From contig CALFKA010000121.1 in assembly GCA_937880545.1 (NCBI GenBank), positions 1 through 5,565 on the forward strand: DNA of 5,565 bases, written 5' to 3'. Positions 1 to 5,540 of this stretch are shown here, in pieces (positions within the stretch are counted from its first letter, which is position 1; every line of letters starts with the position of its first letter). The notes below the pieces were generated by a model. That model was not told where the DNA came from and did no database searches. It saw only the letters and a list, made by a program, of their open reading frames with translations. The translations under genes were made by a program, and so were the position numbers. Source of the DNA: an uncultured Clostridia bacterium. Lineage in GTDB: Bacteria > Bacillota > Clostridia > Peptostreptococcales > Acidaminobacteraceae.

Positions 1-19
1 AAAAAATGAAATTATTACT

Positions 20-40
20 GGATTTTTCTCGGAAGAATCC
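20..40. repeat. Short inverted repeat in the distal leader
   Basis: The arms GGATTTTTC (20-28) and GAAGAATCC (32-40) form a 9-bp stem around a three-base loop, with one T.G pair on the + strand. No T-run follows on the + strand. On the - strand the downstream sequence ends in a T-run (complement of 1-6), but about 13 bases from the stem. It could be the tail end of a terminator for a gene to the left on either strand, but neither version is canonical. The structure is visible; its role is unknown. Confidence 0.35.
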
Positions 41-51
41 ATGTGAAATAT

Positions 52-63
52 AGATGATCATCT
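52..63. repeat. Perfect 12-bp palindrome
   Basis: AGATGATCATCT is identical to its reverse complement over all 12 bases. It lies about 120 bases upstream of the nifJ -35 element, in sequence with no gene. A palindrome without a loop suits a dimeric DNA-binding protein better than an RNA hairpin, but no known operator consensus is recognised, and a chance occurrence in AT-rich DNA is possible. Confidence 0.35.
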
Positions 64-110
64 TCTATTCTTTGCTCAGACAGAGAGTTTCTCGGCAGGA
101 GAGAAAAGAA

Positions 111-138
111 CCTGTTGAAACGAACTCTATGAAACAGG
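111..138 (+). repeat. Inverted repeat CCTGTT/AACAGG
   Basis: CCTGTT (111-116) pairs perfectly with AACAGG (133-138) across a 16-base loop. A second weak 6-bp repeat, TTTCTC (88-93)/GAGAAA (101-106), lies just before it. Both are upstream of the predicted promoter, so they would not be in the nifJ transcript. They could be protein-binding sites, parts of an upstream transcript end, or chance. Confidence 0.25.
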
Positions 139-166
139 CGTAATATGTGGAAAATGTCGCTTTGAG

Positions 167-189
167 GTCAATTGACGAGAAGTTGACGA
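167..189 (+). promoter_or_regulatory. Candidate operator: TTGAC half-sites overlapping the nifJ -35
   Basis: GTCAATTGAC (167-176) is a perfect 10-bp palindrome. TTGACGA occurs at 172-178 and again at 183-189, exactly 11 bases apart, about one helical turn. The second copy is also the -35 hexamer of the predicted nifJ promoter, so a protein reading TTGAC half-sites here would contact one DNA face and could block or assist RNA polymerase. The repeats are seen directly; regulator binding is inference and no specific regulator is recognised. Confidence 0.35.
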
Positions 190-212
190 ACTCACCATTT
201 TGTGTTTATATT
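183..212 (+). promoter_or_regulatory. Predicted sigma-70-type promoter of nifJ
   Basis: A TTGACG -35 element (183-188, five of six consensus bases) and a TATATT -10 element (207-212, five of six) are separated by 18 bases. Transcription would begin near 219, giving a leader of about 30 bases before the start codon at 249. This is the best -35/-10 pair seen in the 248 bases ahead of the gene. Confidence 0.6.
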
Positions 213-237
213 GTTGTGAATGTACATCAAAAAACAT

Positions 238-243
238 AGGAGG
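238..243 (+). promoter_or_regulatory. Shine-Dalgarno site of nifJ
   Basis: AGGAGG, a full match to the core anti-Shine-Dalgarno complement, lies five bases before the ATG at 249. It fixes the start of the oxidoreductase and predicts strong initiation, in keeping with an abundant central-metabolism enzyme. Confidence 0.85.
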
Positions 244-248
244 TTTCG

Positions 249-3200
249 ATGAGTACACGCGAAATGATGACCATGGACGGCAACACGGCAGCTGCCCATG
301 TAGCATACGCCTTTACGGAAGTTGCTGCCATCTATCCCATTACCCCGTCTTCGACCATGGCAGAAGTGGTGGATGAATGGGCGGCTCATGGGAAGAAAAA
401 CATATTTGGCCATCCTGTCAAAGTCGTAGAAATGCAGTCCGAAGCCGGAGCAGCCGGAGCAGTTCACGGATCTTTGCAGGCAGGCTCACTGACCACAACG
501 TTTACCGCCTCTCAGGGACTTCTTCTGATGGTCCCCAACATGTATAAAATTTCCGGGGAACTCCTGCCGGGAGTCTTCCAGGTAAGCGCCCGCGCCATCG
601 CCGGCCATGCCCTCTCCATCTTTGGTGATCACTCTGACGTCATGGCTACCCGCCAGACCGGTTTTGCGTTACTCGCCTCCGGCAGCGTCCAGGAAGTCGT
701 CGACCTCGCCAGTGTGGCTCATCTTTGTTCCATCAAAGCGTCGGTTCCCTTCCTGCACTTCTTTGACGGGTTCCGCACGTCCCACGAGATCCAGAAAGTC
801 GAGATCATCGACTATCACGATTACTACAGACTCTTGGATAAAGACGCCCTTAAGAGATTTAAAGAAAAAGCGCTGCGCCCTGAAAACCCCCTCTCCAGAG
901 GAAGTGCGCAGAACCCCGATATTTTCTTCCAGATGAAGGAATCATCCAATCGATTCTATGAAGAACTCCCCGCCATTGTCACACACTACATGGACGAAAT
1001 CGGCGAACTGACCGGGAGAAAGTATTCTCTCTTCGATTACTACGGTGACCCCGAAGCCAAACATGTCGTCGTCGCCATGGGCTCTGTAACCGAAGCCCTC
1101 GAAGAGACGGTCGATTATCTCTATGCAAACGGTGAAAAGACAGGCCTCCTCAAAGTGCGTCTCTATCGCCCCTTTGTCAACGAAGCTTTCCTCGCTGCCG
1201 TTCCGGCAAGTGTGGAAAGAATTGCTGTGCTTGATCGCACCAAAGAACCCGGCAGCCCGGGTGAACCTCTGTACCTTGACGTGCGAAGCGCCTTCCAGGA
1301 TCAGGAGAAAAGACCTCTGATCGTAGGCGGTCGCTATGGTCTGGGAAGTAAAGACACCACCCCGACACATCTCAATACCGTATTTGAAAACCTCAAACGC
1401 GAAGAGCCCAAGAACAATTTCACCATCAGCATCGTCGACGATGTGACGCATCTGTCTCTGCCGGTGGAGAAGAAGATTATGACAGAAGATCCGGAGACGG
1501 TTCGCTGCAAGTTCTGGGGACTCGGAAGTGACGGAACGGTCGGTGCCAACAAAGCCGCCATCACGATCATCGGTGACAACACCGACATGTACGCCCAAGG
1601 ATACTTCTCCTATGACTCCAAAAAGTCGGGCGGCGTGACGATCTCCCATCTGCGCTTTGGCAAGAAGCCCATCCGCTCCACTTACCTCATCGATGAGGCT
1701 GACTATATCGCCTGCCACAATCAGGCTTATGTAAACCAGTATGATCTCCTCAGCGGAATCAAAAAGGGAGGCACCTTTGTCCTGAATACCATCTGGGACG
1801 AAGAAGAGCTCAATGAGCATCTGCCCGCTTCTTTGAAACGAGACATCGCCAACAACGAAGTCAATTTCTATACCATCAATGCCACCGCACTGGCAGAAGA
1901 TGTCGGTCTTGGTGGACGCATCAACAACATCATGCAGACGGCCTTCTTCCAGCTGGCCAATGTTCTGCCGATTGAAGACGCTGTCGCTTACCTGAAAGAG
2001 TCCATCGAAAAAGACTACGGTCGCCTCGGTGAAAATGTCGTCCTGATGAACTACGAAGTGGTAGACCGAGCTGCGGACGAACTCAAGAAAATCAATGTCG
2101 ATCCGGCATGGGCCGACGCAGTTGATGAAGACGAAGTCAGTGTCGTTGAGACACCGGAATTCATTTCCGAAATCCTCATCCCGATGAGCCGCCAAGAAGG
2201 CGATGCTCTGCCGGTGAGCACTTTTGTCGATATGGCGGACGGAACCTTCCCGAGCGGGACAAGCGCCTACGAAAAACGCGGTATTGCCGTTCAGGTGCCC
2301 CAGTGGAAGAAGGAGACATGCATTCAGTGTAACCAGTGCTCCTATGTCTGCCCGCACGCTGCTATCCGCGCATTCCTCGCCGATGAAGAAGAGATGAAGA
2401 ATGCCCCGGAAGGATTTGAAACCCTCAAAGCCCTCGGAAGAGGTATCGACCATCTGCAGTTCAAGATCCAGGTGAGCCCCCTCGACTGTACGGGATGCGG
2501 CAACTGCGCCGACGTCTGCCCGGCACCCAAAGGAAAAGCCCTGGTCATGCAGCCCTTCGAATCCCAGCTCGATGCACAGCTGCCCAACTGGGACTTCGCC
2601 CTTACCTTGACAGAAAAAGAGAATCCGTTTGCGATCTCCACGGTCAAGGGAAGCCAGTTCAAGACACCTCTCTTCGAGTTCAGTGGCGCCTGTGCCGGCT
2701 GCGGAGAGACTCCCTATATTAAGAACGCCACGCAGCTCTTCGGTGAGCGCATGATTATTGCCAACGCCACCGGGTGCTCCTCCATCTACGGTGCATCCGC
2801 TCCGAGCATTCCCTACACGACCAATTCTGCCGGCCGCGGTCCCGCTTGGGCCAACAGCCTCTTTGAAGACAATGCGGAGTTCGGCTTCGGTATGGCGACT
2901 GCTCTTAAGAACACGCGCGAAGGCATGAAAGCAGAAATTCTGGAGAACCTCGATGTGATTCCGGAAGACCAGAAAGCCGCCTTTGAAGGCTGGATGGCCA
3001 ACATGGACAATTTCGCCGCTCAAGAGCCGTTTGCTAAAGAGCTTGCACAGATCATTGAGAAAGAGCCGGAAGATGAAAAACTCGCCGCTTTCTACAAAGT
3101 GCTTCGCAGAACCAAGGATGACCTCTTCAAGAAGAGCCTCTGGATCTTCGGTGGTGACGGATGGGCTTATGACATCGGCTACGGCGGACTCGACCATGTC

Positions 3201-3794
3201 CTCGCTTCCGGCGAAGACGTCAATGTCCTCGTACTCGACACAGAAGTCTACTCCAACACCGGAGGACAGGCCTCCAAGTCCACTCCGATTGCAGCGGTTG
3301 CCAAGTTTGCCGCTTCCGGCAAGAAGGTCAATAAAAAAGACCTCGGCATGATCGCTACAACCTACGAGAGCATCTATGTCGCCCAGGTAGCTATGGGAGC
3401 CAATCAGGCCCACTACCTCAAAGTACTTGAAGAAGCCGAAAGCTTCCCCGGCCCGTCGCTCATCATCGCCTACTCACCATGTATTTCACATGGCATCGTC
3501 ACCGGCATGGGAACGACGCAGCGTCAAGAAAAACTGGCTGTGGAATCCGGCTACTGGCATCTGTGGAGATTTGACCCAAGAAAGATCGAAAAAGGCGAAA
3601 ATCCCTTCACGCTCGACTCGAAAGAGCCGACAGGCGACTTCAAAGACTTCCTGAGAACGGAGCGCCGTTTCACCATTCTCGAGAATACCTTCCCTGAAGA
3701 AGCCGAAGTCCTCTTCCAGGAATCTGCCGCTGCTGCCAAGCGTCGCCTGAACAGTTACAAGCGCATGGCACAGGCTGACTGGAGCAAAGAATAA
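249..3794 (+). CDS. nifJ: Pyruvate:ferredoxin (flavodoxin) oxidoreductase, single-chain type
   Basis: The gene encodes 1181 residues, the usual length of the fused single-chain enzyme. The family enzyme converts pyruvate and CoA to acetyl-CoA and CO2 and passes two electrons to ferredoxin or flavodoxin in the cytoplasm of anaerobes. The N-terminal domain carries YPITPSS (29-35; Thr32 expected at the pyruvate site), Glu65 in EMQSEAG (the probable thiamine-activating Glu) and Arg115 in SARAIAGH. The transketolase-C-like and gamma-like domains follow, then the EKR motif (675-677). A two-cluster ferredoxin domain has Cys691/694/697/701 and Cys747/750/753/757. The C-terminal thiamine diphosphate domain has proximal-cluster ligands Cys815, Cys818, Cys843 and Cys1078, the GGDG motif (968-971) and NTGGQASKSTP (1003-1013). 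All ligands are present and no frameshift is seen. It looks shorter at the C-terminus than the Desulfovibrio africanus enzyme, which has a protective extension. The AGGAGG site supports the start. A promoter before and a terminator after suggest a monocistronic unit. Confidence 0.98.
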   Translation: MSTREMMTMDGNTAAAHVAYAFTEVAAIYPITPSSTMAEVVDEWAAHGKKNIFGHPVKVVEMQSEAGAAGAVHGSLQAGSLTTTFTASQGLLLMVPNMYKISGELLPGVFQVSARAIAGHALSIFGDHSDVMATRQTGFALLASGSVQEVVDLASVAHLCSIKASVPFLHFFDGFRTSHEIQKVEIIDYHDYYRLLDKDALKRFKEKALRPENPLSRGSAQNPDIFFQMKESSNRFYEELPAIVTHYMDEIGELTGRKYSLFDYYGDPEAKHVVVAMGSVTEALEETVDYLYANGEKTGLLKVRLYRPFVNEAFLAAVPASVERIAVLDRTKEPGSPGEPLYLDVRSAFQDQEKRPLIVGGRYGLGSKDTTPTHLNTVFENLKREEPKNNFTISIVDDVTHLSLPVEKKIMTEDPETVRCKFWGLGSDGTVGANKAAITIIGDNTDMYAQGYFSYDSKKSGGVTISHLRFGKKPIRSTYLIDEADYIACHNQAYVNQYDLLSGIKKGGTFVLNTIWDEEELNEHLPASLKRDIANNEVNFYTINATALAEDVGLGGRINNIMQTAFFQLANVLPIEDAVAYLKESIEKDYGRLGENVVLMNYEVVDRAADELKKINVDPAWADAVDEDEVSVVETPEFISEILIPMSRQEGDALPVSTFVDMADGTFPSGTSAYEKRGIAVQVPQWKKETCIQCNQCSYVCPHAAIRAFLADEEEMKNAPEGFETLKALGRGIDHLQFKIQVSPLDCTGCGNCADVCPAPKGKALVMQPFESQLDAQLPNWDFALTLTEKENPFAISTVKGSQFKTPLFEFSGACAGCGETPYIKNATQLFGERMIIANATGCSSIYGASAPSIPYTTNSAGRGPAWANSLFEDNAEFGFGMATALKNTREGMKAEILENLDVIPEDQKAAFEGWMANMDNFAAQEPFAKELAQIIEKEPEDEKLAAFYKVLRRTKDDLFKKSLWIFGGDGWAYDIGYGGLDHVLASGEDVNVLVLDTEVYSNTGGQASKSTPIAAVAKFAASGKKVNKKDLGMIATTYESIYVAQVAMGANQAHYLKVLEEAESFPGPSLIIAYSPCISHGIVTGMGTTQRQEKLAVESGYWHLWRFDPRKIEKGENPFTLDSKEPTGDFKDFLRTERRFTILENTFPEEAEVLFQESAAAAKRRLNSYKRMAQADWSKE

Positions 3795-3802
3795 CACGCA
3801 AC

Positions 3803-3818
3803 TCATCTGAAGAGATGA
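3803..3818 (+). repeat. Small hairpin just after the nifJ stop codon
   Basis: TCATCT (3803-3808) pairs perfectly with AGATGA (3813-3818) around the four-base loop GAAG, eight bases past the TAA. It precedes the terminator hairpin by six bases. It may stack with it or protect the mRNA 3' end; alone it is too weak and lacks a T-run to terminate. Confidence 0.45.
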
Positions 3819-3824
3819 TGGCTT

Positions 3825-3860
3825 GCCCCCTCACCGGTTGCCGGAAGAGGGGGCTTTTTT
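3825..3860 (+). terminator. Rho-independent terminator of nifJ
   Basis: GCCCCCTC (3825-3832) pairs perfectly with GAGGGGGC (3847-3854) and is followed at once by six T (3855-3860). Inside the loop, CCGG (3834-3837) and CCGG (3841-3844) can extend the stem around TTG, giving a tall GC-rich hairpin with only a small internal loop. It lies 30 bases after the nifJ stop codon and should isolate nifJ from the membrane-protein gene. Confidence 0.95.
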
Positions 3861-3912
3861 GATTAGGCGGTGATCTCTAGAAAAGAACTCGGAGTCCATG
3901 AATGGAAAAGTA

Positions 3913-3921
3913 TGGTATAAT
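3913..3921 (+). promoter_or_regulatory. Extended -10 promoter of the membrane-protein gene
   Basis: TGGTATAAT combines a perfect TATAAT (3916-3921) with a TGn extension (3913-3915). No good -35 is present 16-18 bases upstream, which is usual for extended -10 promoters. Transcription would start near 3928, leaving a leader of about 90 bases before the ATG at 4019. If this promoter is used, the upstream ATG at 3902 is outside the transcript, which argues for the shorter protein. Confidence 0.6.
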
Positions 3922-4002
3922 TTACAAAATAACATTTATATTTTCTTTATGTTTTATACAGGTTACTTCTCAGGTTGTGTCGTGCTTCTCACAGGCTTTA
4001 AT

Positions 4003-4018
4003 AAAAAGGGGGGGAGGG
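4003..4018 (+). promoter_or_regulatory. G-rich ribosome binding region abutting the 4019 start
   Basis: Five A, seven G (4008-4014), one A and three G run directly into the ATG at 4019. The perfect GGAGG core (4013-4017) is only one base from the ATG, which is too close for standard initiation, whereas AAGGGG (4006-4011) has normal seven-base spacing but weaker pairing. The competing start at 3902 has GGAG (3891-3894) seven bases ahead. The site therefore leaves real doubt about the start. Confidence 0.5.
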
Positions 4019-5002
4019 ATGTCCTTAACTTCCGTACGTAGAAAGCGAGTTGTTATTGTCTTACTGCTCGTAATGCCGATTCTTCTGCTGCTTCTTTCCG
4101 GTATCAAGATGATGAGCGGGAATCCTTCAGGGGAGCCTGTATTCATTGAGGAGACAAATACAGTAGAACCTCTGCCGGAAAAACTCACGTTGATCCAAAA
4201 GGTGGGCTCTAGTCTGCAGCGTGCTCTTCAGTATTCACTCCATAACCTCACTGAGTATATGCGTTTTGTGTGGATTCTCTGGCCGGGGATCTTTTTGTAT
4301 CTGTGGGTGAGGGGGTATCTATCATTGCCGGCATTTCTCCTCACCCAAGCCTATCCCTACGTCATTGCACTTGTTGGGTATGTCACCAAGTGGCCAAATG
4401 CATTTTCTCCGAATCAGACGCCGAAAGCTTGGCTGGCGTATCTGCTCCCGCTATTTATAGGTTATCTTGTCGGTGCGCTCTTCTATCTCTACTTGAAATT
4501 GACCGGAGCAAAGGAACAACAGAGGCAGCGCTCGGGAAGCGCTATATCTCCCGCTGCGAAGGATATCCTTTCCTTTCTCCTCATCGCCTTCGTCGTTTCT
4601 TTCCTTGTCCTGGTCCTCTTTAACCAATATTCTGTAACTGTGATCGAGAAGAAATCTTCTCTGGATAGTGTCATGAAGCATAGGCAATATCGATCGCTTA
4701 TGACGATGGTGCTAGAGTTTTTCCTGACTCTCTGGCCGGCTGTCATTGTCTTCCTGCTCTATACACAGCGCGTCTCTCGTCGACAAAGCTGGCTCCTGTT
4801 GGTACCTCTCATGCAAGTTGGACTTGTTGAATTCCTGTCCTTTATGGGTTATCGGTTGTTTGGTTTTGCTAGAGGAGTCGAACTGTATTGGCTCGTCTTG
4901 CTACAGCCCGTAGCCAGAGGATACTTGATAGGAGCCTTGTTCGCGCTTTATCTCTTCGCCACAAAGTCCTATTGGATACAAGCTGACGAGAGGATATCAT
5001 AA
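4019..5002 (+). CDS. Polytopic membrane protein with internal duplication, family not recognised
   Basis: I do not recognise the family. From the ATG at 4019 it is 327 residues with about eight hydrophobic segments, near 11-29, 81-99, 104-122, 138-160, 183-204, 230-249, 257-277 and 288-314. RRKR (7-10), the KEQQRQR stretch (165-171) and RVSRR (251-255) fall on the side predicted as cytoplasmic, so both ends should be inside; an outer loop of about 50 residues (30-80) follows helix 1. The two halves resemble each other: Trp-Pro at 88-89 and 239-240, and GYLVGALFYLYL (148-159) against GYLIGALFALYL (301-312), with 60 and 62 residues between the marks. This indicates duplication of a four-helix unit, as in some transporters and exporters, but no transport motif is seen. 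An in-frame ATG at 3902 would add 39 residues, but that stretch contains a promoter-like TGGTATAAT and reads like non-coding DNA. It has its own promoter and no partner gene. Confidence 0.8.
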   Translation: MSLTSVRRKRVVIVLLLVMPILLLLLSGIKMMSGNPSGEPVFIEETNTVEPLPEKLTLIQKVGSSLQRALQYSLHNLTEYMRFVWILWPGIFLYLWVRGYLSLPAFLLTQAYPYVIALVGYVTKWPNAFSPNQTPKAWLAYLLPLFIGYLVGALFYLYLKLTGAKEQQRQRSGSAISPAAKDILSFLLIAFVVSFLVLVLFNQYSVTVIEKKSSLDSVMKHRQYRSLMTMVLEFFLTLWPAVIVFLLYTQRVSRRQSWLLLVPLMQVGLVEFLSFMGYRLFGFARGVELYWLVLLQPVARGYLIGALFALYLFATKSYWIQADERIS

Positions 5003-5123
5003 TAGTACGAAGGGTGAAATTGCAGTAGCTCATAGTGTTTTAGAGCTTTCGCAAGGTAAAAAACTCCGCTCTAATATTGACCTCTTACTACTAGGAAAAC
5101 GAGGTAAATCAGTCGGAAGATAA
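5003..5123 (+). other. Short open frame without start codon, possible gene remnant
   Basis: One frame stays open from inside the end of the membrane gene to TAA at 5121, reading about 39 residues after 5003, including GEIAVAHSVLELSQGKK and ending LLLLGKRGKSVGR. It has no ATG, GTG or TTG start with a ribosome binding site. The composition looks protein-like, and it sits directly before a decayed gene, so it could be the tail of a broken gene. I cannot assign a family, and chance is a fair alternative. Confidence 0.2.
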
Positions 5124-5326
5124 AAATATATGAAAACAAAGTAATCCGATCTGTTTGCGATAGCGCACATGAAGAATGGTATTTCTCAATTGTGGATGAA
5201 GTCGGTGTGTTTATGGATAGCGCGAATCCAAGAAGGTGTGGGAGCGATCGAAAACGTAAAATGACATCTTCAGACGCAAAATGTGAGAAACAAGAAGGAA
5301 CAGGACATTCGCTGAATATTGTCTAG
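5108..5326 (+). pseudogene. Decayed N-terminal fragment of a Bro-N/DinD-like antirepressor-family protein
   Basis: The frame from 5108 to TAG at 5324 reads KIKIYENKVIRSVCD, then EEWYFSIVDEVGVFMDSANPRR, then CGSDRKRKM. From memory this closely follows the start of Bro-N-domain proteins (phage antirepressor or DNA-damage-inducible protein D type), where the pattern is roughly KIRSVWD..EEWYFSIVDVVGVLTDS.NPRRYWSDLKRKL. These are DNA-binding or regulatory proteins common on prophages and scattered in Firmicute genomes. Here the conserved Tyr-Trp after NPRR has become Cys-Gly, the W of the VWD motif is Cys, and the frame loses similarity after KRKM. No start codon exists in frame (TAA at 5105-5107 is immediately upstream), and only about 70 residues remain of a protein normally of 200 or more. 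It is a degraded relic with no function expected. The family call is from motif recall only. Confidence 0.7.
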
Positions 5327-5333
5327 GTGATGA

Positions 5334-5382
5334 GGCGTTAGGATCTGAAGAGAAGTATATTTCAGGATTCTTCGCCTTTTTT
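5334..5382 (+). terminator. Possible weak Rho-independent terminator
   Basis: GGCG (5334-5337) can pair with CGCC (5373-5376), followed by six T (5377-5382). An inner stem CTGAA (5345-5349)/TTCAG (5360-5364 region) is also possible, but the bases between the two stems pair poorly, including several G.U and mismatches. It would end transcription from the membrane-protein gene or the former Bro-N gene, since no terminator is seen closer to 5002. The T-run is clear; the stem is imperfect. Confidence 0.4.
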
Positions 5383-5439
5383 AGTGCAACAAAACTATAA
5401 ATAACTCAGGAATGACACGAACTCACCTATCATTGCGTG

Positions 5440-5445
5440 TATAAT
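5440..5445 (+). promoter_or_regulatory. Predicted -10 element for the gene starting at 5541
   Basis: A perfect TATAAT sits in GCGTGTATAATATTAG. The best -35-like hexamer, ATGACA (5412-5417), is 22 bases away, which is too far for a normal promoter, and the TG directly before the hexamer lacks the one-base spacer of an extended -10. Transcription would start near 5452, giving a leader of about 90 bases. Confidence 0.45.
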
Positions 5446-5456
5446 ATTAGTAACAC

Positions 5457-5491
5457 CTTGTGAAGAACGACAAACAGTGTGTCTTCGCAAG
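5457..5491 (+). repeat. Hairpin at the predicted 5' end of the last gene's mRNA
   Basis: CTTGTGAAGA (5457-5466) pairs with TCTTCGCAAG (5482-5491) over ten positions, one of them a U.G wobble in RNA, around a 15-base loop. It starts only a few bases past the predicted transcription start and ends about 50 bases before the ATG. It is not followed by a T-run, so it is not a terminator. A 5' mRNA-stabilising stem or a regulator-binding site is plausible. Confidence 0.5.
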
Positions 5492-5527
5492 CCTCTTTCA
5501 TTTGCAAAGAATAGAATCAATCAGTCT

Positions 5528-5533
5528 GAGAGG
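5528..5533 (+). promoter_or_regulatory. Shine-Dalgarno site of the gene at 5541
   Basis: GAGAGG, followed by A, lies seven bases before ATG at 5541. Sequence and spacing are good and support a real start at the window edge. Confidence 0.6.
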
Positions 5534-5540
5534 AACGGAC

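Noticed and set aside
20..40. Terminator of an upstream gene
   Set aside because: The 9-bp stem is good, but no T-run directly follows it on either strand, so it is listed only as an inverted repeat.
192..467. A 91-codon - strand frame spanning the nifJ promoter and start
   Set aside because: It overlaps the nifJ start, the promoter and the Shine-Dalgarno site; its sequence shows no family features and it is best explained as a shadow frame.
942..3413. A long open frame of 823 codons on the - strand, antisense to nifJ
   Set aside because: It lies wholly within the clearly coding nifJ, has no recognisable domain or supported ribosome binding site, and long antisense frames are common opposite GC-balanced, codon-biased genes.
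3902..4018. N-terminal extension of the membrane protein by 39 residues
   Set aside because: Not fully excluded, but the stretch contains an extended -10 promoter, is AT-rich like spacer DNA, and the residues after ATG 4019 form a normal positive N-terminus plus first membrane helix.
4270..4623. A 117-codon + strand frame inside the membrane-protein gene
   Set aside because: Alternate-frame shadow of a gene whose own frame encodes a coherent eight-helix protein with matching halves.
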